64,000 nt of DNA from Nitratireductor aestuarii. Lineage in GTDB: Bacteria > Pseudomonadota > Alphaproteobacteria > Rhizobiales > Rhizobiaceae. The DNA lies in the NCBI RefSeq assembly GCF_014641695.1, contig NZ_BMIF01000013.1:52824-116823 (forward strand), read 5' to 3'. Position 1 is the stretch's first letter, and every line of letters starts with the position of its first letter. Shown one piece after another: positions 28,258 to 36,978 of the stretch. Below the pieces are notes generated by a model. The model ran no database searches and was not told where the DNA came from. It saw nothing but the letters and a program-made list of their open reading frames with translations. The translations under genes were made by a program, and so were the position numbers.

Positions 28258-28455
28258 GGCGAGTTTTCTGAGGATAGCCTTCTCCGGGCGATTGCAACCA
28301 CTGCATTCGCCCGACATCATGCGCAGCCTATGCACCGGCTAGGCCCACGTCTGGGTTACGCCTTTCGGTGATGTTCCCTTACCACCATTAGGATACGTTG
28401 AAAGCGCCTCTGCTTCCCGCGAAAATCGTTTCGCCATAACGGAGGGGGGCTTGTT

Positions 28456-29136
28456 ATGCGTCAGATTTCAATCGCGTTTGTGGACGATCATCCGGTCCTG
28501 CTTGGAGGACTGGCTCACATCTTTTCCGAAATGCCCGAGTTTGAAGTTGTAGGCACGGGGCGCTGCGCGTCCGATGTCGAACAGATCTCGGAGAAAAATC
28601 CCGACATCATTCTCGTGGATCTCAACATGCCGGGCGATGCGTTTTCGGCAATCCGGCGCAGCCATGAAATTTCGCCGCCGACGCATATCATCGTGTTCAC
28701 GGCCTCCGCCGGTATCGACCACGCCGTCAAGGCGCTGGAGGCGGGGGCAACCGGCTACGTGCTGAAGGGCAGCACGGATGACGAACTTCTGCAGGCGATC
28801 GACACCGTCATGGCGGGCGAGACCTTCATCACACCGAGCTTTGCCAGCAAGGTGATCTCGGCGCTGCGCAACACGTCGACGCGAAAGCCGGTGGGGCAGT
28901 CAGTCAAGCTCAGCGTGCGCGAAGACCAGATCGTCCGCCTGCTGCTAATGGGGCGCACGAACAAGGAAATCGCTGAACGGCTGAAGATCAGCGAGAAGAC
29001 GGTCAAGCATTACATGACGCTGCTGATGCAGAAGCTGCATGCGCGCAACCGCGTGGAAGTTGTCCTCGCCGCCCAGGAACTGGGGACATTCGTTGCGCCG
29101 CGCGGCGAACCTCAGCGCAGCACATTGCTCAACTAG
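28456..29136 (+). CDS. NarL/FixJ-type response regulator (LuxR HTH), first of two paralogues
   Basis: A 226-residue regulator. The receiver domain (residues ~4-120) has the acidic pair DD(10-11), phospho-acceptor Asp55 in IILVDLNMPG, and the lysine in YVLKGST. The C-terminal LuxR-type helix-turn-helix is LSVREDQIVRLLLMGRTNKEIAERLKISEKTVKHYMTLLMQKL. Its probable partner is the sensor kinase at 30401-31861; an IS110 element sits between them. Its stop codon lies inside the 9-bp inverted repeat at the edge of the IS region (29131-29139), so the last residues may be altered by the insertion. It resembles the regulator at 46034-46720 in domain order and probably has a related target set. Confidence 0.92.
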   Translation: MRQISIAFVDDHPVLLGGLAHIFSEMPEFEVVGTGRCASDVEQISEKNPDIILVDLNMPGDAFSAIRRSHEISPPTHIIVFTASAGIDHAVKALEAGATGYVLKGSTDDELLQAIDTVMAGETFITPSFASKVISALRNTSTRKPVGQSVKLSVREDQIVRLLLMGRTNKEIAERLKISEKTVKHYMTLLMQKLHARNRVEVVLAAQELGTFVAPRGEPQRSTLLN

Positions 29137-30176
29137 AGTATCCGTGTTGGTCAAGTCACGGACTGTGCCCATTTTCGGCCATCCCGCAGCAGTGCGTTTG
29201 CGAGGATGATCATTTTTCGCATGATGGCCGTGATGGCGACTTTGAACGCTTTTCCGGCTGTCTTGAGCTGATCGTATTTTGCCTTGAGGTCCCGGTTGAA
29301 CCGGATTGCGACGAGGGCCGGCATATAGAGTGCCCGCCGGACATTGGCCCGGCCGCCGCGAATGAAAGCGCGGCCGGTCCACGTGCCCGACTGCCTTGCA
29401 ATGGGCGCGAGCCCTGCAAGTGATGCCGCCTGACCGTTGTTGAGCAAACCCAGTTCGGGCATGTCGATCAGGAGCGCGAAGGCGGTGATCGTCGAGACGC
29501 CAGGGATCGAGACGAGAATGGCGAAGCGATGCGCCAGTTCAGGATCGGCCTTGATGTGCGTCATGATCTCTGCCTCGATAGCGGCAATCTGGCGCGCGAT
29601 CTGCCTGAGCTGCTCGCCATTCTGTCGCTTGAGGATGGCCAGGGTCAGGGTCGTCGCCCTGTTCTTGGCCGCCGTGCGGTCCTTGACCAGCGCCTCGCGG
29701 GCCATATGCAGGTCTTTGAGATCGCTGAGGATCGGGCTGCATGCCGGTCTGGCCTCGAGCTCAAGCAGTGCGCCCATGCGCGCCAGCATCGCCGCGTCCA
29801 GCCGATCGGTCTTGGCCAGCTTGCCGGTGGCTTCGGCAAACCGTCTTGCCTGGCGCGGGTTGACCTTGACCAGTGCAAAGCCTGCGTCTGCCAGCCTGCG
29901 CTCGAAGGTCCGGTGATAGGGTCCTGTCGGCTCGTAAATAACGCGGGGATGCGATGCCCCGAGCCATGACAGGAGGGCTGTGTGACCGGCTCGGTCATTG
30001 GTGAAGCGGCGGCTAGCACCATCGCTCATGCGATAGGCATCGAGATGGTCTTTTGAGATGTCGACGCCGATGGTATCGTGGGTCATCTTTCGCTCGTCCT
30101 CTGCTTGTCATCGGAGCCAAACTCCGTGTATCCGTTCAGGACCAGGGAGAAAGACGAGGGCGATCACACTCTAGTT
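29131..30176. mobile_element. IS110-family insertion element (boundaries approximate)
   Basis: One transposase frame is flanked by a 9-bp inverted repeat AACTAGAGT (29131-29139) / ACTCTAGTT (30168-30176). Some 15 bp are non-coding at the 3' side of the gene. The outer edge beyond 30176 is uncertain, because the structured non-coding sequence continues to about 30290. IS110 elements often leave no target duplication, so boundaries need comparison with an empty site. Confidence 0.6.
29151..30086 (-). CDS. IS110 family transposase (DEDD recombinase)
   Basis: A 311-residue RNA-guided DEDD recombinase. The N-terminal RuvC-like domain starts IGVDISKDHLDAY (Asp9), followed by VIYEPTGPYHR (Glu52) and AKTDRLDAAMLA (Asp94, Asp97), giving the DEDD tetrad. 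The C-terminal Transposase_20 domain has SIPGVSTITAFALLIDMPELG and QAASLAGLAPIARQSG, with the serine used for strand cleavage. The frame is full length, so the element may be active. It lies between a response regulator and its likely kinase. Confidence 0.95.
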   Translation of the reverse strand: MTHDTIGVDISKDHLDAYRMSDGASRRFTNDRAGHTALLSWLGASHPRVIYEPTGPYHRTFERRLADAGFALVKVNPRQARRFAEATGKLAKTDRLDAAMLARMGALLELEARPACSPILSDLKDLHMAREALVKDRTAAKNRATTLTLAILKRQNGEQLRQIARQIAAIEAEIMTHIKADPELAHRFAILVSIPGVSTITAFALLIDMPELGLLNNGQAASLAGLAPIARQSGTWTGRAFIRGGRANVRRALYMPALVAIRFNRDLKAKYDQLKTAGKAFKVAITAIMRKMIILANALLRDGRKWAQSVT

Positions 30177-30290
30177 CGAACCTGAATAGTCCGCGGTTCA
30201 TCGATCCGACCCTCGCCGCTGAGGGAGGGCCACAACCCTCTCGCAGCGGTTCATATTCGCCCGTTCAGCGAAGAAAGTCATAAGACAAGC
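30087..30290 (-). ncRNA. Candidate IS110 bridge RNA region
   Basis: IS110-group elements encode a structured bridge RNA in the non-coding end upstream of the recombinase gene. Here ~200 bp upstream of the start hold a hairpin CCGCTGAGGGAGGG-CCACAA-CCCTCTCGCAGCGG (30216-30249) and the direct repeat GCGGTTCAT at 30193 and 30246. The call rests on position and structure only. If the element really ends at 30176, this RNA would be too short. Confidence 0.3.
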
Positions 30291-30337
30291 GGTTCCAGGA
30301 AAAGTGGGAACCGGTTTTCCGTCCGGAACCGCGAGAA
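30289..30337. repeat. RIME-like palindromic repeat, copy A
   Basis: Foldback element: GCGGTTCC (30289-30296) pairs with GGAACCGC (30325-30332), with an inner GGAAAA / TTTTCC. Near-identical copies occur at 49700-49750 and 63671-63725, and a degenerate one at 61074-61118. It resembles the intergenic palindromic elements of Rhizobiales (RIME type); the exact family was not checked. Confidence 0.75.
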
Positions 30338-30347
30338 AACAAAGAAT

Positions 30348-30386
30348 TAGAGCAGTTCAGAGTTTCTGTAAGTCTGAACTGCTCTA
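30348..30386. terminator. Perfect long hairpin after the sensor kinase gene
   Basis: TAGAGCAGTTCAGA and TCTGAACTGCTCTA form perfect 14-bp arms around an 11-nt loop. On the minus strand a T-rich stretch (ATTCTTTGTTTTC) follows, so it probably terminates transcription of the kinase and perhaps the whole secretion operon. Confidence 0.55.
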
Positions 30387-30400
30387 GTTCAGACACTGGA

Positions 30401-31861
30401 TCAAACCTGTTCGCTAACATCTTGATCCGCTTTGCTTATGGGTAGCGGATCACTGGCGGGTGTCGGTGCCACGAGCGGCAGCTCGACCGAAACGATTGTG
30501 CCCTGCTCATCGGACTTGATGTTCAATTCGCCCCCGAACGTCGCGACCCGGTTGCGGATGCTGTGCATGCCGAGCTTGGTCCTCACGCTGGTCCCGGTCT
30601 CCTCCACGGTCTCCATGATCTGTTCACCGCTGTTGGAGATGGTGAGCAGGATCCGCCCCTTGTTCTCCCGAGCCGAGACGCGCTGGCCTTGGCCACCAGC
30701 ATGCTTGAAAGAGTTGTTCAGGGACTCCTGAATGATGCGATAGATGCAGATCTTGAGCGCGTTCGACAGGGCTGAGGGCAGGGGGCCGAGATCCACCTCG
30801 ACGGTGGTTCCGGTGAGGTTTTCATGGCGCTCGGCGGCGTGGCGGATTGCCTCCACAAGCCCGATCTCGCTGATTTCAGGCAGCACAAGCCCGGCTGAAA
30901 GTTCGCGCAATTCACGGATGACAGAGGCCGTCAGCTTCTGGATGGACGTCACGACAGCTTGCTCATCCGGGCTCATGTCATTGCGACGCAGCCGCCCCAG
31001 TCGCAGCATCAGAAGGCTGAGGAGCTGGATCGGTCCGTCGTGCAGGTCGAGGCCGATGCGGCTGATCAATTCCTCATTGGCAGCATTGGCGTCAAGCCGG
31101 GCCTTGTCAGCTTCGACCCGCAGATGCTGGTTCGTCCGGGCAAGGGCGATCGTTTCCTGGAAGCGCTGCTGTAGCGCCGAGCGCTGCCGCTCGATCAGCT
31201 GGTTTCCCCGCCGGACGATCAGGTAGAGGAAAGCGAGCATGACGACCGTGGTGAAACAGACGAAGATCCAGGTGCGGAATTCGCTGACGTCCAGCTGTTG
31301 ATCGAGAACGGTCGCGTTCTCGTAGACCTCACCGACGGCAATGATGTTTCCCGACGCATCGCGGAGTGGCGCATAGACCTCGATAAGCGAAAGGCCGAGC
31401 GACTGCTCGTGAGCGCTTTCCTCGCTTTTCATGTCCTCGAATTCGGCGACGACCTCACCGGACGCAGCCCGCGCCACATCGTTCGACGCAAACTGTTTTC
31501 CGATGAGCGACTTCGGCTTGTTGACGTAGAGCACGGTGCCGTCGGCACGCCAGAGCTTCAGGGTCACGAAGCTTGTGAGGATTGGCTCGCCCTCCGCGAA
31601 CAGCGCGTCGAGCTTTTCATGCACCTGTGGCGGCAGTTCTTCGTGTGTATCGAGCTCTCGCAGAATGGGCTCGACGAAAGCCTGCAGGAAGCCGACTGCG
31701 GCCGATCCGGACGTTGCAAGAACGCTGCGGGTGATCTGGTGGTTTACCCATGAGCCAAGAACCGCCATGGACACGCACAGGACCACGGCTGCGGCTGCCA
31801 TGAATTGCATGGAGAGGCTAAGCCCGAAAAGGGTGCCCCTGTCTCTTCCCGTATGCGGCAT
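30401..31861 (-). CDS. NarX/DegS-type sensor histidine kinase, partner of the first response regulator
   Basis: A 486-residue membrane kinase. A first membrane helix (residues ~18-37) and a second (~198-216) frame a ~160-residue periplasmic sensor of Cache-like pattern (LKLWRADGTVLYVNKPKSLIGKQF... EVYAPLRDASGNIIAVGEVYE). A coiled-coil stretch follows, then HisKA_3 with His274 in GLDLHDGPIQLLSLLMLRLG, and a HATPase domain (IYRIIQESLNNSFKHAGGQ... LGMHSIRNRVATFGGEL). It lies 83 bp downstream of the HlyD-like gene on the same strand, so it may be the last gene of the peroxidase secretion operon. Domain order matches the kinase at 44631. Confidence 0.93.
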   Translation of the reverse strand: MPHTGRDRGTLFGLSLSMQFMAAAAVVLCVSMAVLGSWVNHQITRSVLATSGSAAVGFLQAFVEPILRELDTHEELPPQVHEKLDALFAEGEPILTSFVTLKLWRADGTVLYVNKPKSLIGKQFASNDVARAASGEVVAEFEDMKSEESAHEQSLGLSLIEVYAPLRDASGNIIAVGEVYENATVLDQQLDVSEFRTWIFVCFTTVVMLAFLYLIVRRGNQLIERQRSALQQRFQETIALARTNQHLRVEADKARLDANAANEELISRIGLDLHDGPIQLLSLLMLRLGRLRRNDMSPDEQAVVTSIQKLTASVIRELRELSAGLVLPEISEIGLVEAIRHAAERHENLTGTTVEVDLGPLPSALSNALKICIYRIIQESLNNSFKHAGGQGQRVSARENKGRILLTISNSGEQIMETVEETGTSVRTKLGMHSIRNRVATFGGELNIKSDEQGTIVSVELPLVAPTPASDPLPISKADQDVSEQV

Positions 31862-31944
31862 GAACTGGCCCCACCAACGGGAAGAGACTACTACATGTTA
31901 TTCACCTCGATAACCTGTTTATTGAGCCGAGGATCTAAATTTCA

Positions 31945-33243
31945 TCAGCGCTCACGGAACGCCTTGCTCAGCTGGTCTGTGATAGGCTTGACGAAGTAGG
32001 AGAGGGCCGTGCGCTCGCTTGTCGTGACAAACACCTCCACCGGCATGCCGGGGATGAGCTTGCTTTCGCCAATCTTCTCGATCTCTCCTTCCTTCAGCTC
32101 CACATCGCCTTTGTAATAATACTGCCCGGTCGCCTGGTCCCGCGTGGTGGCAGGCGAGACGTGCGAAACGCGGGCGAAGAGTTCCGGCGTCGTGCGCTGG
32201 TTGAGCGCGGGCAGGCGGATGCGGGCCGTGCTGCCGACGGCCACCTGATCGATGGAGTTGGGCGGCAGCATTACCTCCACCTTCAGTCGGGCATCGACCG
32301 GCACCACCGTGGCGAGCACTTCCGCAGGCGTGATGACACCACCGATGGTGTAAATGTTGAGCTCGTGAACAGTGCCTGCAATCGGTGAACGGATTTCCGT
32401 GCGCGACAGTCGGTCGGAGATCGCCATGTGCCGGTCGCGCAGTTCCGAAAGCTTGGTGTCGACCGTGGTCAGCTCCCGCTGCGCTTCCGTGCGGGCCATT
32501 TCATCGACGGCCAGGATCTGGAGCCGGATCTCGTTCATCTTGGTGCGGGCGCGCGCGATCGAAGCCTCGATCTCTCCGCGCTCGCCAAGCATCCGCGCGA
32601 CTTCCCGCTCGATCGAATAGAGCGGCGTGTGCTCCATCAGCTTTTTGCTGACGAGATGCGCAATCTTGGCGCGTTGCTCGTCGACGAGCTTTATTTCGTC
32701 GCCCTTTGAGCCCAGCTGGGCTTCCAGTCCCCTGATCTCCTCGGCCACCTGGCTCAGCACCAGCTCGAGCTGCTGCTTCCGGCTCTCGCGGTTCGCCAGA
32801 TTGCCGTCGAAGAGACGGGTCTCGCCATTGACCAGAAACTGCACATCACGATTGCCGAGATCGAGGCGAGGCGGGAACTCTATCGTGTCGAGCAGGTCGC
32901 GCTCGGCAAGAAGGCGGGCGCGGCGCACCGTCAGTTCCAGCATCTGCGCGTCGATGATCGACAGTTCCGCCCGGGTTTGGGTGTCGTCGAGGCGCATCAG
33001 CACCTGGCCTTCCTCGACGACGTCGCCCTCGCGGATCAGGATCGCGCTGACGATGCCGCCATCATGATGCTGGATCGCCTTGATCCGCTGGTCGACGGCC
33101 ACCTGGCCCTGTGCAATCACAGCCCCCGCAAGCTGGGCTGTCGCAGCCCAGCCGCCAGCGCCGCCAACCAGAAGAACTCCAAGCACCGTACCCGCGATCA
33201 CGCGTGATCCGATGCGAAATGTTTCATTGCCCCTGTTGCGCAT
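31945..33243 (-). CDS. Type I secretion membrane fusion protein (HlyD/PrtE family)
   Basis: A 432-residue periplasmic adaptor. A single N-terminal membrane helix (RVIAGTVLGVLLVGGAGGWAATAQL) anchors it. Residues ~30-90 form the first half of the lipoyl/barrel domain (VIAQGQVAVDQRIKAIQHHDGGIVSAILIREGDVVEEGQVLMRLDDTQ), followed by long coiled-coil helices. The second half and the conserved C-terminal region (GMPVEVFVTTSERTALSYFVKPITDQLSKAFRER) are typical of PrtE/HlyD partners of RTX exporters. It starts 11 bp after the RTX gene, within the same operon. The outer-membrane TolC partner is not encoded here. Confidence 0.95.
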   Translation of the reverse strand: MRNRGNETFRIGSRVIAGTVLGVLLVGGAGGWAATAQLAGAVIAQGQVAVDQRIKAIQHHDGGIVSAILIREGDVVEEGQVLMRLDDTQTRAELSIIDAQMLELTVRRARLLAERDLLDTIEFPPRLDLGNRDVQFLVNGETRLFDGNLANRESRKQQLELVLSQVAEEIRGLEAQLGSKGDEIKLVDEQRAKIAHLVSKKLMEHTPLYSIEREVARMLGERGEIEASIARARTKMNEIRLQILAVDEMARTEAQRELTTVDTKLSELRDRHMAISDRLSRTEIRSPIAGTVHELNIYTIGGVITPAEVLATVVPVDARLKVEVMLPPNSIDQVAVGSTARIRLPALNQRTTPELFARVSHVSPATTRDQATGQYYYKGDVELKEGEIEKIGESKLIPGMPVEVFVTTSERTALSYFVKPITDQLSKAFRER

Positions 33244-33254
33244 AGCAACCTCCC

Positions 33255-35183
33255 CTAAGCATGCTCGATGATGAAGAAGGCCCGGGTTCCCTCGATCGTC
33301 ACGACCGTTTCCCAGATCCCGTCATTGTTGAAATCCGCCTCGATGATGGTCTGATTGAGCGCGTCGACGTTGTCGTGGCGGTAGCGTATCGGAATGTCAT
33401 CGTCGTCGAAGTCGTCGCCATAAATCTCCTCGAACGTGTCCTCATACTTGTCGAGGGCCCGTTCGAAGATGTCGTATTTGGACATCCGCACCCGGTCGCC
33501 GACGTCGAAGTCGAGGATTGTGTAGTTGGCCGTCGGCGCTGGTGTCGTCTCCGCGACGACGGCAGGCTCGGTCGTCGGAAGGAACTCGAAGACGTCATCG
33601 CCACCGCCGCCGGCCAGCGTGAACTCTCCTTCGCCGGCGACGAAATGATCGTCGCCCGTTCCGCCGACAATGGTTTCGAAATCGGTGAAGGTATCGGTTC
33701 CGATCTCTTCGCCGGTAGCAATGCCTTCCGCGAGATCGACAACAATGCCTTCGCTCGTTGCCGAATAGTCGAGGGTATCGAAGCCTGCGCCGCCGTCGTA
33801 CTGGTCGTCGGCCGCATCGGCTGCTGCAATCACCAGGTCATCACCGGCACCGCCCGCGACGATGTCGCTCCCGTTGCCACCTTTCAGCGTGTCGTTGCCG
33901 TCACCGCCGTAGATCAGGTCGTCGCCATCGCCGCCGTCGGCAACATCGTCTCCGGCACCGCCGAAGATCCAGTCATTGCCGTCGCCACCGAAAAGGATGT
34001 CGTCTCCGTCGTCGCCGGCCAGGTAGTCGTCGCCCGCCTCTCCGTAGAGCACATCATTTCCGTCCCCGCCGAAGATGATGTCATCGCCATTGCCGCCGAA
34101 CACCACGTCGTCGCCGGCGCCAGCAACGATATGATCGTCACCGTCGCCGCCATAGATCACGTCGTCACCGGCGCGGGCGTAGATGTTATCGTCGCCGGCG
34201 AGACCCATGATGATCTCCCCGCAGTCGGTGCCGACGATATTGTCGTCGGCAACCGTCCCTTGGATCGTGTTGGGCTGGACCTGGATATAGGCAACCTGCT
34301 GGAACGAGTATTCGCCGTCGGTGACCTCGTAGCGCAGCACCACGAGGCCCTCGAACCCGGGTTCTGCCTGGAAGGACCATTGCCCGTCCTCCCAGGTCAT
34401 CGTTCCATGCGATGCTACCACGTTCCGCACGGCCAGCGTGTCCCCGTCAGGGTCGACCGCATTACCGAGGAGGTCGGAAAGACCGATGAGGAAGGGCGCA
34501 CAACCGCTCAGGTCCCACAGCGTGATTGGTCCGCCGCTGCGGGGTGCGCGGTTGGTGCGGTCCTCCCCGTCTTCCTCATCGTCCCCTCCTCCGGGGGTAT
34601 CGCCGTCGTCATTATCGTCCGGATCGGGGTTGGTAGGTCCCTCGGGGGCTCCCTGGCCTGGTGTGGTGGGATTGGGGGGCAATCCAGGACCAGTGGGGTT
34701 GGAGCCACCCGAGGTAACTGGTGGTATGTTCAGGTGGTCGTTGTCGTTGGCGGCGAGTGCGGCAACGATAAGCGGCCTTGTCGCGAACACGCTTTCCGGA
34801 TCGATCTCGTAGGCGATCGGCCCGATGATCGGATCGTAGAAGATCCCCGACGGAAACTCCTCGCTCAGCATCGGGACGTGTTCGACCACTTGGCCGGCGC
34901 TTCCCTTCGGCTGGACAGGCAGCTCGATGATGTCAGCCGCGATATACCCGCCCATCGGGTCGGCATCGCCCTGGGATTCCTCTGCGTGCTCGTCCTGCGC
35001 CACCCGCTCGGGTTCTGAACCGCCGAGGAACGACTTCAGGTAGAGCGCGAAGCTCATCAGGATCATGCCGATCGCGAATGGCGTCTGCGTCTTCCGGTCG
35101 AGATCGCTGTGCAGATATTTCTGCCCCGGATCCGTTTCGACCTGTGTCTGCTTTGTACCTTTGACGTTGATGATCATGGCCAT
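33255..35183 (-). CDS. RTX calcium-binding protein with N-terminal hydrophobic segment
   Basis: A 642-residue protein. Residues ~35-54 (TPFAIGMILMSFALYLKSFL) are hydrophobic and could anchor it. A Pro/Gly/Asp-rich linker (~160-215) leads to a cadherin/Ig-like segment (DPDGDTLAVRNVVASHGTMTWEDGQWSFQAEPGFEG). About a dozen RTX nonapeptides of the form GGxGxDxUx follow (for example YGGDGDDHIVAGAGDDVVFGG), with a final beta-rich C-terminus (FNNDGIWETVVTIEGTRAFFIIEHA). RTX repeats fold on binding calcium outside the cell. It lies between the ABC exporter (8-bp gap) and HlyD genes. It may be a second substrate, a cell-surface partner of the peroxidase, or a retention factor. The C-terminus does not end in the DFxx form seen on the peroxidase. 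Confidence 0.88.
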   Translation of the reverse strand: MAMIINVKGTKQTQVETDPGQKYLHSDLDRKTQTPFAIGMILMSFALYLKSFLGGSEPERVAQDEHAEESQGDADPMGGYIAADIIELPVQPKGSAGQVVEHVPMLSEEFPSGIFYDPIIGPIAYEIDPESVFATRPLIVAALAANDNDHLNIPPVTSGGSNPTGPGLPPNPTTPGQGAPEGPTNPDPDDNDDGDTPGGGDDEEDGEDRTNRAPRSGGPITLWDLSGCAPFLIGLSDLLGNAVDPDGDTLAVRNVVASHGTMTWEDGQWSFQAEPGFEGLVVLRYEVTDGEYSFQQVAYIQVQPNTIQGTVADDNIVGTDCGEIIMGLAGDDNIYARAGDDVIYGGDGDDHIVAGAGDDVVFGGNGDDIIFGGDGNDVLYGEAGDDYLAGDDGDDILFGGDGNDWIFGGAGDDVADGGDGDDLIYGGDGNDTLKGGNGSDIVAGGAGDDLVIAAADAADDQYDGGAGFDTLDYSATSEGIVVDLAEGIATGEEIGTDTFTDFETIVGGTGDDHFVAGEGEFTLAGGGGDDVFEFLPTTEPAVVAETTPAPTANYTILDFDVGDRVRMSKYDIFERALDKYEDTFEEIYGDDFDDDDIPIRYRHDNVDALNQTIIEADFNNDGIWETVVTIEGTRAFFIIEHA

Positions 35184-35191
35184 TCGCGCGC

Positions 35192-36946
35192 TTAGCCAGC
35201 GGCGCGCTCCCTAACCTTGGTGACGCCAGGTGCGGCTGCAGGAGGCGTGGAGTGCAGCATCGCGGCAAGTATTTCTTCCTTCGGCCCGAAGGCTGACATC
35301 TTGCCGTTCTGAACCACCGCCACCAGGTCGACTGCTGCCAGTGCGCTCGGCCGATGTGCGATGACGACGACAATACCGCCGCGGCGCTTCACGCTTTCAA
35401 TTGCCGTGGTTAGTGCAGCTTCGCCTTCGGCGTCGAGATTGGAGTTTGGTTCGTCGAGCACGACGAGGAACGGGTCGCCATAGAGCGCGCGGGCGAGCCC
35501 GATGCGCTGGCGCTGGCCACCGGAGAGCGATGCACCCATGGGTCCGAGCTCGGTCCTGTAACCCTCCGGCAGGCGGACGATCATCTGGTGCACGCCGGCG
35601 GCTGCGGCGGCTTTCACGACCGCATGCGGGTCCGGCGCTTCCTCAAGGCGAGCGATGTTTTCCTCGATGGTTGCATCCAGCAGCGCCACTTCCTGCGGCA
35701 GGAAGCCGATGTAGGAGCCGAGCTTCGCATCGTTCCACTGGGCGAGATCCGCATCGTCAAGCCGCACGCTGCCGCGCAGCGTTGGCCAGATGCCAGTCAG
35801 AGCGCGGGCGAGGGTGGTCTTGCCGCCGCCGCTGGAACCGATGATGCCGAGCGCGTCGCCGGCCTTCAGTTCGAAGGTGACGTCGCTCAGGAGAACGCGG
35901 CCGGAGCCCGGAGCAGCCACGGTCACACCTTCCACCTTCAGCGAACAGGTCGGAGCCGGCAATTCGAGCGGCGTGGTCATGGACGCGAGTGCCGCTACCG
36001 TCTCCTTCAGGCGACCATAGGCGGAGCGGGCGGCGACGACGCCTTTCCAGTTGCCGATGGCAAGGTCGATCGGCGCGAGCGCCCTTGCCGAAGCAACGGA
36101 GGCCGCAATGATCGCACCGGGTGACAACTGGCCCTGGATGGTGAGATACGCGCCGAGGCCCAGCACCGCCGATTGCAGGATCATGCGCAGCACGCGGGAG
36201 ATCGCGCCGAAGGTGCCGGTCACGTCGTTCGCCCGCGTCTGGAGGGTCAAATGCTCCTCATTGGCGCGGTTGAAGCGGGCGACAGCGCGGCTCGCAAAGC
36301 CCATCGCCTTCAGCACCTCGGCATTGCGGGCATTGGAGTCGGCGATCGTGTTGCGTGTCACAACAGCATGATGCGTCGAGCTCTGGAGATTGCGCGTCAT
36401 CAGCTCGGTAGCGATGGTAAGCAGGGTCAGGACCACGGCGCCACCGATCGCGAGCGCTCCGAGGAGCGGATGCAGCGTGTAGACGAAGAGGATGAAGATT
36501 GGCATCCACGGCAGGTCGAAGAGTGCAACCGGTCCCTGTCCGCTAAGGAAGCCGCGCACCGTGTCGACGTCGCGCCCGCGCTCCAGGGCTTCAGCCGTCG
36601 AGAAGCCGAAACGGGGCATGTCGACAGCGACCTGATGGGCGAGGGGGGCGACCTGCCGGTCGAGCCGGGCGCCGATCCGCACCAGGATCTGCGAGCGCAG
36701 CATATCGAACAGGCCCTGGAAGAAGTAGAGCCCGACAGCCAGTAGCGAAATGGCGAGCAGGGTGGGCATGCTCGCGCTGGTCAGCGCACGATCATAGACC
36801 TGCAGCATGTAGAAAGCGCCGGTCAGCGCCAGAATGTTGATGATCCCCGACATGAAGAACAGAAAGACCGCGATAGAACGAAAACCCTTCGTGAGCTTCT
36901 CCGCGCTTCTGTTGCTTGAAACCTGCTTCTTGTCCCGTTGACGCAT
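35192..36946 (-). CDS. Type I secretion ABC transporter/ATPase (PrtD/AprD type)
   Basis: A 584-residue half-transporter with a membrane domain and an ATPase. Residues ~20-300 contain five to six membrane segments (ALTGAFYMLQVYDRALTSASMPTLLAIS is the typical type I opening). No C39 peptidase domain is present. The ATPase shows Walker A (IIGSSGGGKTTLARALTG), signature ASLSGGQRQRIGLARALYGDP and Walker B VVLDEPNSNLD. It should export the peroxidase and RTX protein encoded beside it, in one step from the cytoplasm with HlyD and a TolC-like pore. Confidence 0.95.
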   Translation of the reverse strand: MRQRDKKQVSSNRSAEKLTKGFRSIAVFLFFMSGIINILALTGAFYMLQVYDRALTSASMPTLLAISLLAVGLYFFQGLFDMLRSQILVRIGARLDRQVAPLAHQVAVDMPRFGFSTAEALERGRDVDTVRGFLSGQGPVALFDLPWMPIFILFVYTLHPLLGALAIGGAVVLTLLTIATELMTRNLQSSTHHAVVTRNTIADSNARNAEVLKAMGFASRAVARFNRANEEHLTLQTRANDVTGTFGAISRVLRMILQSAVLGLGAYLTIQGQLSPGAIIAASVASARALAPIDLAIGNWKGVVAARSAYGRLKETVAALASMTTPLELPAPTCSLKVEGVTVAAPGSGRVLLSDVTFELKAGDALGIIGSSGGGKTTLARALTGIWPTLRGSVRLDDADLAQWNDAKLGSYIGFLPQEVALLDATIEENIARLEEAPDPHAVVKAAAAAGVHQMIVRLPEGYRTELGPMGASLSGGQRQRIGLARALYGDPFLVVLDEPNSNLDAEGEAALTTAIESVKRRGGIVVVIAHRPSALAAVDLVAVVQNGKMSAFGPKEEILAAMLHSTPPAAAPGVTKVRERAAG

Positions 36947-36978
36947 GACACACTCCCCCAGTCATCATTGTTGGGAAA

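Larger units (their letters stand above)
30087..30400. other. Intergenic region between IS110 and the sensor kinase
   Basis: No protein gene is seen. It contains the candidate bridge RNA, one copy of the RIME-like palindromic repeat (30289-30337) and a perfect 14-bp-arm hairpin (30348-30386) just after the kinase stop codon. Confidence 0.6.

Noticed and set aside
33800..34240. Tandem DNA repeats that could be mistaken for a CRISPR or satellite array
   Set aside because: The periodicity is that of 9-residue RTX motifs in a coding frame; the units vary and have no spacer structure.
33261..35018. 585-codon open frame on the plus strand
   Set aside because: It is the exact antisense of the RTX gene. 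GC-rich, repetitive Gly-Asp codons keep the opposite strand open; the product is a Val/Ile/Asp-rich repeat with no domain.
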